NCBI GenBank assembly: GCA_900313015.1
Contig: OMPR01000007.1
Coordinates: forward strand, 42,350 to 106,349
Source of the DNA: Rhodobacteraceae bacterium EL53
Lineage (GTDB): Bacteria; Pseudomonadota; Alphaproteobacteria; Rhodobacterales; Rhodobacteraceae
Direction of reading: 5' to 3'
DNA: 64,000 nt
The notes beneath the pieces were generated by a model. That model was given only the letters and a program-made list of their open reading frames with translations. It made no database searches and was not told the origin of the DNA. Shown piece by piece: positions 18,519-26,470 of the stretch (its first letter is position 1; each line of letters starts with the position of its first letter). The translations under genes were made by a program, and so were the position numbers.

Positions 18519-20051
18519 ATGAAGGACATCCTTTCCGAGCTCGAAGATCGCCGCGAAGCCGCGCGACTGGGTGGTGGGCAAAAGCGGATCGATGCGCAGC
18601 ACGGGCGCGGTAAACTGACAGCCCGCGAGCGGATCGAGCTGCTCTTGGATGAGGACAGCTTCGAAGAATTCGACATGTTCGTCGCCCATCGGTGCACCGA
18701 TTTTGGCATGGAAAAACAACGCCCTGCGGGTGATGGTGTGGTCACAGGCTGGGGCACGATCAACGGTCGCATGGTCTATGTCTTCTCGCAGGATTTCACC
18801 GTGTTTGGTGGGTCGTTGTCTGAGACGCACGCTCAGAAAATCTGCAAGATCATGGATATGGCGATCCAGAATGGCGCGCCAGTGATTGGCATCAACGACT
18901 CGGGTGGTGCGCGTATTCAGGAAGGTGTCGCATCGCTTGCGGGTTATGCCGAAGTGTTCCAGCGCAATATTATGGCCAGTGGCGTAGTGCCGCAGATCAG
19001 TGTGATCATGGGCCCCTGTGCCGGTGGTGCGGTGTATTCACCAGCGATGACCGACTTTATCTTTATGGTTAAAGACACATCTTACATGTTTGTCACCGGC
19101 CCCGATGTGGTCAAGACTGTGACCAACGAAGTCGTGACCGCCGAGGAACTGGGCGGGGCGTCTACGCACACCAAGAAATCCAGCGTTGCGGATGGCGCTT
19201 TTGAAAACGATGTCGAGGCCCTAGCCGAAGTGCGTCGTTTGGTGGATTTTCTGCCATTGAACAATCGCGAAAAGCCTCCGGTGCGCCCGTTCTTTGACGA
19301 AACATCCCGCATCGAGGCCTCGCTTGACACGCTGGTGCCGGAAAATCCGAACACCCCGTATGATATGAAAGAGCTCATCACCAAATTGGCGGATGAGGGC
19401 GACTTCTACGAGATCCAAGAAGACTTCGCCAAAAACATTATCACCGGATTTGTTCGCCTCGAAGGGCAGACCGTTGGGATCGTGGCCAACCAGCCGATGG
19501 TTCTGGCCGGGTGTCTGGATATCGATTCCAGCCGCAAAGCGGCGCGTTTTGTGCGGTTCTGTGACTGTTTTGAAATTCCGATCCTGACCTTGGTTGACGT
19601 GCCGGGCTTCTTGCCGGGGACAAGCCAAGAATACGGCGGCGTTATCAAGCACGGTGCAAAGCTGTTGTTCGCTTATGGCGAAGCGACCGTACCAAAGGTC
19701 ACTGTGATTACCCGCAAGGCTTATGGCGGCGCGTATGACGTTATGGCGTCCAAGCATCTGCGTGGCGATTTCAACTACGCTTGGCCAACTGCTGAAATCG
19801 CGGTGATGGGTGCCAAGGGTGCAACCGAAATCATCCACCGTGCCGATTTGGCGGATGCGGAAAAGATTGCGCAGCACACACAGGATTACGAAGACCGTTT
19901 TGCCAACCCGTTTGTGGCAGCTGAAAAGGGCTTTATCGACGAGGTGATCCAGCCCAAGTCGACGCGCAAACGCGTGGCACGAGCTTTTGCCTCCTTGCGG
20001 AACAAGTCGCTTAAGAACCCTTGGAAAAAACACGACAACATTCCGTTGTGA
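18519..20051 (+). CDS. pccB: Propionyl-CoA carboxylase beta subunit
   Basis: A 510-residue carboxyltransferase subunit. It transfers CO2 from biotin on PccA to propionyl-CoA, giving methylmalonyl-CoA. The start [39 protein letters not shown] is characteristic. [12 protein letters not shown] near residue 125 and [16 protein letters not shown] near 165 form the N-domain acyl-CoA oxyanion site; [26 protein letters not shown] and [16 protein letters not shown] form the C-domain site. Length is normal for the family. GGGGA lies ten bases upstream of ATG. Regulation by PccR is expected. Confidence 0.97.
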   Translation: MKDILSELEDRREAARLGGGQKRIDAQHGRGKLTARERIELLLDEDSFEEFDMFVAHRCTDFGMEKQRPAGDGVVTGWGTINGRMVYVFSQDFTVFGGSLSETHAQKICKIMDMAIQNGAPVIGINDSGGARIQEGVASLAGYAEVFQRNIMASGVVPQISVIMGPCAGGAVYSPAMTDFIFMVKDTSYMFVTGPDVVKTVTNEVVTAEELGGASTHTKKSSVADGAFENDVEALAEVRRLVDFLPLNNREKPPVRPFFDETSRIEASLDTLVPENPNTPYDMKELITKLADEGDFYEIQEDFAKNIITGFVRLEGQTVGIVANQPMVLAGCLDIDSSRKAARFVRFCDCFEIPILTLVDVPGFLPGTSQEYGGVIKHGAKLLFAYGEATVPKVTVITRKAYGGAYDVMASKHLRGDFNYAWPTAEIAVMGAKGATEIIHRADLADAEKIAQHTQDYEDRFANPFVAAEKGFIDEVIQPKSTRKRVARAFASLRNKSLKNPWKKHDNIPL

Positions 20052-20054
20052 TCC

Positions 20055-20402
20055 ATGAGCGCTCGTTGGCATATTTTGCGTACCGAAGGCAGTCTGACGT
20101 TATGTCGTCAACTGCCCCCTCGGTTTGATGTGACGGCTCACACCGAACTGCCTTTGGCGGATTCGGCGAAAGTTGCGCATCAGATCCGACAGGATATGTG
20201 GCGGGCGGTTCAAAAAGTACGAGGCTTTTCCCCGGTTGTGACTGTGACGCAGCAGGGGGACACATTGCACGTCGTTGCTGGCGGGCGCGTGAACGGTGCG
20301 GTGCCCGATACCTTGAGTGCAAAGATCTTGTCGGTGTTGGAAAACCCAGAAAAACGCGCTCGATGGGTGCGACACGCTCAAAGGAGGACGAGAACGCAAT
20401 GA
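20055..20402 (+). CDS. Conserved hypothetical protein coupled to pccB
   Basis: A 115-residue protein of unknown function. It starts three bases after the pccB stop, so cotranscription is nearly certain. MSARWHILRTEGSLTLCRQLPPRFDVTAHTELPLADSAKVAHQIRQDMWRAVQKVRGFSPVV is followed by a region rich in small and hydrophobic residues and a basic tail. No signal peptide, membrane helix or known catalytic motif is visible. Its stop overlaps the next start (ATGA), so it is translationally coupled to the cupin gene. Confidence 0.75.
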   Translation: MSARWHILRTEGSLTLCRQLPPRFDVTAHTELPLADSAKVAHQIRQDMWRAVQKVRGFSPVVTVTQQGDTLHVVAGGRVNGAVPDTLSAKILSVLENPEKRARWVRHAQRRTRTQ

Positions 20403-20797
20403 GACAGTTATGGAAGAATCAAGCGTTCTCAATCTCTCATGCAGATGGTTCGGCATTTGTGGGGCAGGGGTTACGGGCGTTTTTTGAATACCGTGATCTT
20501 GGAGTCAACGATGCCACCAATGGTAAATTTGGCGCGCATGTGATCCGGGCGGTTCCGGGGATGGAAAGCCCGGCGGCTTGGCATAGCCATGATCTGGAGT
20601 TCCAGATGGTCTATGTGACCAAAGGTTGGGTCGTCTTTGAATACGAAGGACAGGGCGAACAGGTACTGCGTGCAGGATCCTGTGTTCTACAGTCCCCCGG
20701 GATCAAGCATCGTGAGGTGCGCCACTCAGATGATATGGAACTTATTGAGGTTGTTTCGCCATCTCAATTTGACACGAAGGATGAAACTGCTCCATGA
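20399..20797 (+). CDS. Small cupin-domain protein in the pcc operon
   Basis: A 132-residue single-domain cupin. The first motif is WHSHDLEFQMVYVTKGWVVFEYEG (residues about 61-84) with two His and a Glu as likely metal ligands; the second is GIKHREVRHSDDMELIEVVSP, with His. The start has AAAGGAGG eleven bases upstream and overlaps the previous stop. The short length fits a sensor or small isomerase-type cupin rather than a two-domain dioxygenase. Substrate is unknown. Its stop overlaps the next start in turn (ATGA). Confidence 0.8.
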   Translation: MRQLWKNQAFSISHADGSAFVGQGLRAFFEYRDLGVNDATNGKFGAHVIRAVPGMESPAAWHSHDLEFQMVYVTKGWVVFEYEGQGEQVLRAGSCVLQSPGIKHREVRHSDDMELIEVVSPSQFDTKDETAP

Positions 20798-21279
20798 TCC
20801 GCGCCAAGCGAAATAGAACAGCGCGCGCCGCAAGCGTAGCGCAAGCAGCCCCGGCAGGAGGAGCTCGCATCGCGCGGGGTCGGGGCTGCGTATATGTTTT
20901 ATCGTGTCTTGTGATCATGAGCACTACTACAGCAGGGGCTGAGGCCTCTTTGCCGGTGCCTTCGGGGCAAACAATCCATCTGAATGACGTTCTTTTAGAT
21001 GAAAATCCCGGCGAGCTTTGGGTTCGGTTTCGGTTTGTTGCGCCGCGGATTGGCAGTTTGGTTGGGCAGATCGGATATGATGTCGCCGCGATCGATATGG
21101 ATCATCTGTGCGCATCGTTGGCGATCCCATATGTGACGCTGCATGATCTCAAGCCCAGCAGGGTGGTGATCTCTTTGGCGGATCGGGTTGTGTCCTTTGG
21201 TGACAGTAATCCCGAAGCAACGCAGTTTTTTGAAGCATATCGGCTGGAAAATGCCCGCTGTATCTGGGAGGAGTTCTGA
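20794..21279 (+). CDS. Exported hypothetical protein (DUF6497-like)
   Basis: A 161-residue protein whose N-terminal 50 residues are basic, then hydrophobic (CVYVLSCLVIMSTTTAGAEA), consistent with an export signal if translation begins at or after residue 1. The mature part has SGQTIHLNDVLLDENPGELWVRFRFVAP, LCASLAIPYV and VISLADRVVSFGDSNPEATQFFEAYRLENARCIWEEF, a pattern I associate loosely with a Roseobacter-group domain of unknown function. Two Cys in the mature part could form a disulfide. The start overlaps the cupin stop. An internal ATG at residue 42 could be the true start. Confidence 0.65.
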   Translation: MIRAKRNRTARAASVAQAAPAGGARIARGRGCVYVLSCLVIMSTTTAGAEASLPVPSGQTIHLNDVLLDENPGELWVRFRFVAPRIGSLVGQIGYDVAAIDMDHLCASLAIPYVTLHDLKPSRVVISLADRVVSFGDSNPEATQFFEAYRLENARCIWEEF

Positions 21280-21493
21280 TGACGCCACAACATGTTGCGG
21301 CTGGAACTTCAACCAACAGAGGTTTTGAGGCTTTGGAGACACAGACAAAGATCCTGCCCCTTGTCGGATATATTTCCGCAGGGTTTTCGGTTATGATCCC
21401 GGGCGGTGGCCGTGGGGCTGCCGTAACTTCGAAATTGAGGCAGACAGGGGGAACGACCCTTGTTCGTTTCGAACAACAAACCAGGAGATACAG

Positions 21494-21637
21494 ATGTCGA
21501 AGAGCATCAAATTCCTTGCAGCCTTCGCCCTCGTTGGTGTCGTTGCTGCGTGCGACAATTCACCGAAAGAAGAATTTGTTATCGTTGACCCCGAGCCCAT
21601 CTCGGTTGAGCCGGCTTTCACCGGTAAATACAAATAA
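21494..21637 (+). CDS. 47-residue lipoprotein
   Basis: A very short gene: MSKSIKFLAAFALVGVVAAC is a textbook lipoprotein signal with lipobox VAAC, leaving only about 28 mature residues (start DNSPKEEF, end PAFTGKYK). AGGAGATACAG upstream of ATG gives a strong ribosome binding site. Similar tiny lipoproteins ending in TGKYK occur, to my knowledge, in other Roseobacter-group genomes. Function is unknown; an envelope anchor or peptide is possible. It lies in the small-gene block between pccB and pccA. Confidence 0.75.
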   Translation: MSKSIKFLAAFALVGVVAACDNSPKEEFVIVDPEPISVEPAFTGKYK

Positions 21638-21724
21638 TCGTGCATCGGGATCCCCCGTTAGGTGGGTCCCGGACACCCTGATGCAGGCACTTTGGCCCGC
21701 GCACCTTAAACGGGAGGCCGCGCC

Positions 21725-22072
21725 ATGCTAAAGCATCGGGGATTCCCCGGCCGTCTTGCCGGAACAGATTTTCAATTCACAATTCGCCGCCCCAATCCCA
21801 AAGGGGTCACGCCGTTGACATCGCGCGAACGTTTTCGCGACCGTCGCCCCCCGGATCGGAGAGCCGACACCGGTTTCTTTGAGGCATTGTGGTTGCAGTT
21901 TGGGGACCAACCCTTTGAGCGCGGCAATCTTGATGCCGGGCGTCTGAGTTGGTTCTTTGGACGCGAAGTGATCGCGGCCGAGGACCCGTTTGATCCTGCA
22001 AGTTACGAAGCACTGCTTGTTATCGATGTAAAAATCGCGCGCCGTTCTTATCCAGAAATTGTTGGGGATTAA
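21725..22072 (+). CDS. Conserved hypothetical protein
   Basis: A 115-residue soluble protein with an Arg-rich N-terminal half (GRLAGTDFQFTIRRPNPKGVTPLTSRERFRDRRPPDRRAD) and an acidic, aromatic C-terminal half (GFFEALWLQFGDQPFERGNLDAGRLSWFFGREVI and VIDVKIARRSYPEIVGD). GGAGG eight bases upstream of ATG supports it. No known domain is recognised. It precedes a structured non-coding region with a strong terminator. Confidence 0.65.
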   Translation: MLKHRGFPGRLAGTDFQFTIRRPNPKGVTPLTSRERFRDRRPPDRRADTGFFEALWLQFGDQPFERGNLDAGRLSWFFGREVIAAEDPFDPASYEALLVIDVKIARRSYPEIVGD

Positions 22073-22149
22073 TCGGCGTGAATTTGCGGATGGCTCATCA
22101 AATTCGGCAGAAAGCAGCCCAACACCAAACCTGCGCCAGCGCGGGCTTG

Positions 22150-22290
22150 GAGGCTGGCTGTGTGTCGGGCAGGGTGCCCCTTGTCGCCGCAATCAATCTG
22201 CCTTTTGTGGCGGCTGACGGAAACGTCCCTTCCCCTTCTTTGAACGGGCAGACCTATGTGCCTCACACTCTTCTGCCCGTTCCTTTTTTT
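22150..22290 (+). ncRNA. Candidate structured RNA ending in an intrinsic terminator
   Basis: This stretch between two small genes holds nested hairpins on the plus strand: GCCGC (22186-22190) pairs with GCGGC (22210-22214), GACG-GAAA-CGTC (22216-22227) is a stem with a GNRA-type loop, and GAACGGGCAGA/TCTGCCCGTTC (22242-22252 and 22272-22282) is an 11-base-pair stem followed by seven T. No credible protein frame covers it. It could be a small RNA with its own terminator, a leader, or only a long 3' end of the preceding gene. I could not match it to a known RNA family. Confidence 0.45.
22242..22290 (+). terminator. Strong intrinsic terminator upstream of the second lipoprotein gene
   Basis: A perfect 11-base-pair stem (GAACGGGCAGA with TCTGCCCGTTC), a 19-base loop and CTTTTTTT. 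It lies about 170 bases after the hypothetical gene ending at 22072, so it either closes a candidate RNA or that gene's transcript. It implies that the pccA side has a separate promoter. Confidence 0.85.
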
Positions 22291-22439
22291 GGACAATGCG
22301 TAAGTTTTCGCCGGTCCGCCTTGATCGGTCGGCGAGGGGCTGCGCACCGGAACGCAATGTCTCGTCCGCGCTTGCGGGCTATGGGTCAACCATTCCATAT
22401 CAATGCACTTAAACCCAATCACTCAGAAGGGTGGGAACA

Positions 22440-22643
22440 GTGCGAGCAAAACAAATCACAGCTGCTTTGGCGGTCTGCATCAGCTTGGCCGCATGTGGCG
22501 ACACGCAAACAGAACAGGCGCTTTATGGTGGCGGGGCGGGGCTCTTGGGGGCCCTTGTCGTTGACGGAAACCCGGTCGCTGGTGCGGCTGTCGGTGCCGC
22601 AGCCAACCTGCTGTATTGCGAAACGCAAAACACCTGCAACTGA
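22440..22643 (+). CDS. Small lipoprotein with glycine-rich core
   Basis: A 67-residue protein started by GTG with AGAAGGG at a good distance. The signal VRAKQITAALAVCISLAACGD has lipobox LAAC. The mature part LYGGGAGLLGALVVDGNPVAGAAVGAAANLLYC is a glycine-zipper-like hydrophobic segment that could insert into or pack on a membrane; two further Cys (YCETQNTC) near the end could be oxidised. Function is unknown. It immediately precedes pccA. Confidence 0.75.
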   Translation: MRAKQITAALAVCISLAACGDTQTEQALYGGGAGLLGALVVDGNPVAGAAVGAAANLLYCETQNTCN

Positions 22644-22699
22644 CGGGCTCTCCGTCACGAACATCCAGACCTCATCGGGTCTGACAATATATGCGCGAT

Positions 22700-22735
22700 T
22701 CACCGTTTTGGGCCCAAGGGCTCGGGGCGGTGTTT
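22700..22735 (+). terminator. Possible terminator or attenuator before pccA
   Basis: CACCG (22700-22704) and CGGTG (22727-22731) can pair, with an inner GGGCCC/GGGCTC match allowing one G-T pair, followed by TTTT. It sits 34 bases before the pccA start and could end the lipoprotein transcript or attenuate read-through into pccA. Confidence 0.45.
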
Positions 22736-22769
22736 TGCGTTCTCAACACCTCAAGACAAAGGACATCGC

Positions 22770-24815
22770 ATGTTCAACAAGATCCTGATCGCCAACCGCG
22801 GCGAGATTGCCTGCCGGGTCATCAAGACCGCGCGCAAAATGGGTATTTCGACCGTCGCCATCTTTTCCGATGCGGATAAGCAGGCGCTGCATGTCCAGAT
22901 GGCAGACGAAGCCGTACACATTGGGCCGCCCCCTGCGAACCAGTCCTATATTGTTATCGACAAAGTGATGGAGGCGATCCGTTCATCCGGCGCACAGGCC
23001 GTGCACCCCGGGTACGGTTTCTTGTCCGAAAACGCGAGCTTCGCCCAAGCGCTGGCCGCTGAGGGCGTTGCGTTTGTAGGCCCCCCAGTTGGCGCCATTG
23101 AAAAGATGGGGGACAAGATCACCTCGAAAAAGATTGCCCAAGAAGCCGGTGTTTCGACGGTTCCCGGGTACATGGGGCTGATCGAAGACGCCGAAGACGC
23201 GGTAAAGATTTCCAACCAAGTTGGCTATCCAGTCATGATCAAAGCTTCGGCCGGTGGCGGTGGTAAGGGCATGCGGATTGCGTGGAACGATCAGGAAGCT
23301 CGCGAAGGGTTCCAATCGTCCAAGAACGAGGCGGCAAATTCGTTCGGTGATGATCGGATCTTTATCGAAAAATTCGTGACTCAGCCGCGGCACATTGAAA
23401 TTCAGGTTCTGTGCGATAGCCACGGCAACGGCATCTATCTGGGTGAGCGCGAATGCTCGATCCAGCGCCGGAATCAAAAAGTTGTGGAAGAAGCACCATC
23501 GCCTTTCTTGGACGAAGCCACGCGCAAAGCGATGGGCGAACAGTCGGTCGCTCTGGCCAAGGCGGTTGGCTATGCCAGCGCCGGTACTGTGGAATTCATC
23601 GTTGATGGCGACAAGAACTTCTACTTCCTAGAAATGAACACCCGTTTGCAGGTGGAACACCCTGTGACCGAGCTGATCACCGGTGTTGATCTGGTGGAAC
23701 AGATGATCCGCGTCGCCAATGGTGAACCATTGAGCATCACGCAGGACGACGTGGCTTTGACAGGCTGGGCGATTGAAAACCGTTTGTATGCCGAAGACCC
23801 GTATCGTGGTTTCTTGCCATCGATTGGCCGTTTGTCACGTTACCGTCCGCCGGCAGAAGTGGCCTCTGGCCCATTGCTGGTCAACGACAAGTGGCAAGGG
23901 GATGCCCCTCAGGGTGAGACTGCGGTTCGTAACGACACTGGCGTCTACGAAGGCGGCGAAATCTCGATGTATTATGACCCGATGATCGCCAAGCTCTGCA
24001 CATGGGCACCCACCCGTGGCGAAGCAATCGAAGCAATGCGCACTGCATTGGACAGCTTTGAGGTCGAAGGCATTGGCCATAACTTGCCGTTCTTGTCCGC
24101 CGTGATGGATCACCCGATCTTTATCGATGGAACCATGACCACGGCCTTTATCGAAGAGCAGTATCCCGAGGGTTTCCAAGGGGTAGAACTGCCAGAAGCG
24201 GATCTGCGCCGGATCGCGGCGTCGGCAGCAGCAATGCACCGCGTTGCCGAAATTCGTCGCACCCGGGTTTCAGGCCGGATGGACAATCATGAACGCAAAG
24301 TTGGCACCGAATGGGTGGTATCCTTGCAAGGTCAGCATTTTGCAATGAGTATTGCGGCGGATCATGAGGGATCGACAGTTCAGTTCGCTGATGGCAGCTC
24401 TCATCGTGTGGCATCGACTTGGACGCCCGGGGATCAACTGGCCACACTTGAGGTCGACGGCAGTCCCTTGGTGCTGAAGGTCGGTAAAGTGTCCGGCGGC
24501 TTCCGGTTGCGGTCGCGTGGGGCGGACCTGGTCGTGCATGTGCGCACGCCTCGGCAGGCTGAACTGGCTGCTTTGATGCCTGAAAAAGTTGCGCCTGATA
24601 CATCTAAGCTGCTGCTGTGCCCGATGCCCGGTCTGATCGTAAAGGTCGACGTCGAAGTGGGTGACGAAGTGCAAGAAGGTCAGGCCCTTTGCACGGTCGA
24701 GGCGATGAAGATGGAAAACATCCTGCGCGCTGAGAAAAAGGGTGTTGTGTCCAAGATCAACGCAAATGCAGGCGAAAGTCTTGCAGTTGATGATGTCATC
24801 ATGGAGTTCGAATGA
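22770..24815 (+). CDS. pccA: Propionyl-CoA carboxylase alpha subunit (biotin carboxylase/biotin carrier)
   Basis: A 681-residue subunit that carboxylates its own biotin using ATP and bicarbonate. The N-terminal biotin carboxylase runs to about residue 450: FNKILIANRGEIACRVIKTA, HPGYGFLSEN, MIKASAGGGGKGMRIA (ATP-binding glycine loop), GERECSIQRRNQKVVEEAPSP and FLEMNTRLQVEHPVTE. A middle domain bridges to the beta subunit. The biotinyl domain at the C-terminus has VEAMKMENILRAEKKG with the biotinylated Lys, about 30 residues from the end. Length matches other PccA proteins. It is separated from pccB by five small genes. Confidence 0.97.
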   Translation: MFNKILIANRGEIACRVIKTARKMGISTVAIFSDADKQALHVQMADEAVHIGPPPANQSYIVIDKVMEAIRSSGAQAVHPGYGFLSENASFAQALAAEGVAFVGPPVGAIEKMGDKITSKKIAQEAGVSTVPGYMGLIEDAEDAVKISNQVGYPVMIKASAGGGGKGMRIAWNDQEAREGFQSSKNEAANSFGDDRIFIEKFVTQPRHIEIQVLCDSHGNGIYLGERECSIQRRNQKVVEEAPSPFLDEATRKAMGEQSVALAKAVGYASAGTVEFIVDGDKNFYFLEMNTRLQVEHPVTELITGVDLVEQMIRVANGEPLSITQDDVALTGWAIENRLYAEDPYRGFLPSIGRLSRYRPPAEVASGPLLVNDKWQGDAPQGETAVRNDTGVYEGGEISMYYDPMIAKLCTWAPTRGEAIEAMRTALDSFEVEGIGHNLPFLSAVMDHPIFIDGTMTTAFIEEQYPEGFQGVELPEADLRRIAASAAAMHRVAEIRRTRVSGRMDNHERKVGTEWVVSLQGQHFAMSIAADHEGSTVQFADGSSHRVASTWTPGDQLATLEVDGSPLVLKVGKVSGGFRLRSRGADLVVHVRTPRQAELAALMPEKVAPDTSKLLLCPMPGLIVKVDVEVGDEVQEGQALCTVEAMKMENILRAEKKGVVSKINANAGESLAVDDVIMEFE

Positions 24816-24913
24816 TCGGGTAGCCCCGGTCATTTGACCTAACCGGAGATTGGATCTGTGCCAGACGGCAAGACATTTTATTGGAAACGCTGCCAAACGG
24901 GCGGGGCGAGGGC

Positions 24914-25360
24914 TTATTTGTTCTCGCGCCGTTCGCGGATTTCGCGTTCTCGCAATGGAAACTTGTCAATTGAGCGGCTCAGTTCGCGGACGTTCCAGGG
25001 GAAGGGCTTGCGTAGTTTGACCCCACCGTCCTTGCCGATCAGAACAAGCTGGAAGCCACGCGGGCGCAGTTTTTGGCGCAAGGGTGATTTTGCGGCGGGG
25101 TCGGTGTCCGTAAGCACAACGACATCGCGATCGCGCATCATGGGTTCGCCTTGGGTTAACAAGTCGATCTGTTGCTGGAAACGCGGGTCTGCTGGCGTAT
25201 CCGCAAACACCACGACGGGCCTGTTAATCCATAAAAATTCGCTCAAATCGCTTTCACCAGCCGATTGGAGAAAGGCTGGTTCTGGCGTTTGGGTGGCATC
25301 AGTTGCCAGACCAGCGACTGGAAATAGCAAAGACAAAACAAAGGCTAGCGTGCGGGTCAT
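24914..25360 (-). CDS. DUF4174-family exported protein
   Basis: A 148-residue protein with a signal peptide (MTRTLAFVLSLLFPVAGLATDA). The mature part matches DUF4174: LSEFLWINRPVVVFADTPADPRFQQQIDLL, MMRDRDVVVLTDTDP and LRPRGFQLVLIGKDGGVKLRKPFPWNVRELSRSIDKFPLREREIRER. The fold looks thioredoxin-like with no CxxC pair. GGAGA precedes the ATG at 25360. It lies on the opposite strand between pccA and the sulfotransferase-like gene. Function is unknown. Confidence 0.8.
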   Translation of the reverse strand: MTRTLAFVLSLLFPVAGLATDATQTPEPAFLQSAGESDLSEFLWINRPVVVFADTPADPRFQQQIDLLTQGEPMMRDRDVVVLTDTDPAAKSPLRQKLRPRGFQLVLIGKDGGVKLRKPFPWNVRELSRSIDKFPLREREIRERRENK

Positions 25361-25468
25361 TGGGTCTCCTGTTGTATTGAATATAGACCCGGTTGCAGGG
25401 ATTGCGACACGGGAAATGCACCGGGTCTGCAAAAACTTTAACGTTAATCGGTTCGTTAGGGGTTTGGC

Positions 25469-26470
25469 GTGACAGTTGTTCCATTCCCAATACACCGGCT
25501 GCAGAACGTAGCCCCGGTCGCACGGACGGGCGAACCCATGGACGTTACTCTGCATATCGGAGCGCATCGATGCGCGACGACAACTTTTCAAACTTATATG
25601 CGTAAGAATGCCGATAAACTGGCCGAGGATGGTACAGGTTTTTGGGGGCCGTGGCGGACCCGCAAAGGCTTGTTTCGTGATATTGTCCCGGGACCGTCAC
25701 AGGCATTGGGGCGCAATTTGCAGCGTCGTGCCTATGGGCGGGTTCAGATTAATCTGGATCGCTCAACTCAGCGCGGTGTAAAGCGTTTGATCGTGAGCGA
25801 CGAGAATATGCTGGGCTCTATCCGGCACAATGTGCGCCACCTTCGCCTGTATGGCGGTGCGGGCGAATGGACATCTCGCTATGGCGAAGCCTTTAAGGGC
25901 TATGTCACAGATGTGGTCCTGAATGTGCGCAGTCTCGATCATTATTGGGCTTCAGCATTAGGATACGCAGCGTCGCGGGGACGTGGCATTCCTGATTCTG
26001 CTACACTTGAACTGGTGGCTAAAACCCGGCGCAGCTGGCGTGATGTGATCGAAGACGTTGCCTGTGCACTGCCAAATGCCCGGCTGAAGGTCCTGCCATT
26101 TGAGAACTTTGTGGGTAGCCCTGATCGCCAACTTCGCGCGATGACCGGGCAATCTGCGCCTCAGACCCATCGTGATCTGTGGAAAAATGCTTCGCCCCGG
26201 TTGCCGGAATTGCGCGAGCTGTTGCCCTCTGACGTGTCTGCCTTGCTTCCGACAGGCGATGCGCGTTGGAACCCATTTACCCCGGCGCAGGCGGCGCATC
26301 TGCGCGAAACCTATACCGATGACCTGATGTGGTTGACTGCTGGGGCTGACGGCCTGGCGCAGCTGATTCAGGATCCTGATAAAAAACCGGTGGGGCGAAC
26401 CCTGCCAAGGACAGAATTGCAAAGAGGAAGACCCAATGACCAAGACCGACGATTGGCGGGCGCTGGCTGA
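25469..26470 (+). CDS. P-loop sulfotransferase-like protein overlapping mcm
   Basis: A 333-residue soluble protein. [24 protein letters not shown] (from residue 24) resembles the 5'-phosphosulfate-binding loop of sulfotransferase-fold proteins (usually HIGxxKTGTTxxQ), and the later [13 protein letters not shown] resembles the 3'-phosphate-binding Arg-Ser segment. Translation may begin at the GTG at 25469 or at the ATG at 25538. The last 35 bases overlap the mcm start, so coupling with mcm is likely. A real sulfotransferase role, acceptor and link to methylmalonyl-CoA are unproven. Confidence 0.65.
   Translation: MTVVPFPIHRLQNVAPVARTGEPMDVTLHIGAHRCATTTFQTYMRKNADKLAEDGTGFWGPWRTRKGLFRDIVPGPSQALGRNLQRRAYGRVQINLDRSTQRGVKRLIVSDENMLGSIRHNVRHLRLYGGAGEWTSRYGEAFKGYVTDVVLNVRSLDHYWASALGYAASRGRGIPDSATLELVAKTRRSWRDVIEDVACALPNARLKVLPFENFVGSPDRQLRAMTGQSAPQTHRDLWKNASPRLPELRELLPSDVSALLPTGDARWNPFTPAQAAHLRETYTDDLMWLTAGADGLAQLIQDPDKKPVGRTLPRTELQRGRPNDQDRRLAGAG

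Noticed and set aside
21279-21731. 150-codon frame after the DUF6497-like gene, overlapping its stop
   Set aside because: It reads through the well-supported 47-residue lipoprotein gene in another frame and has no protein-like features.
22078-22788. 236-codon frame before pccA
   Set aside because: It crosses the terminator at 22242-22290, the lipoprotein gene and the pccA start in the wrong frame.
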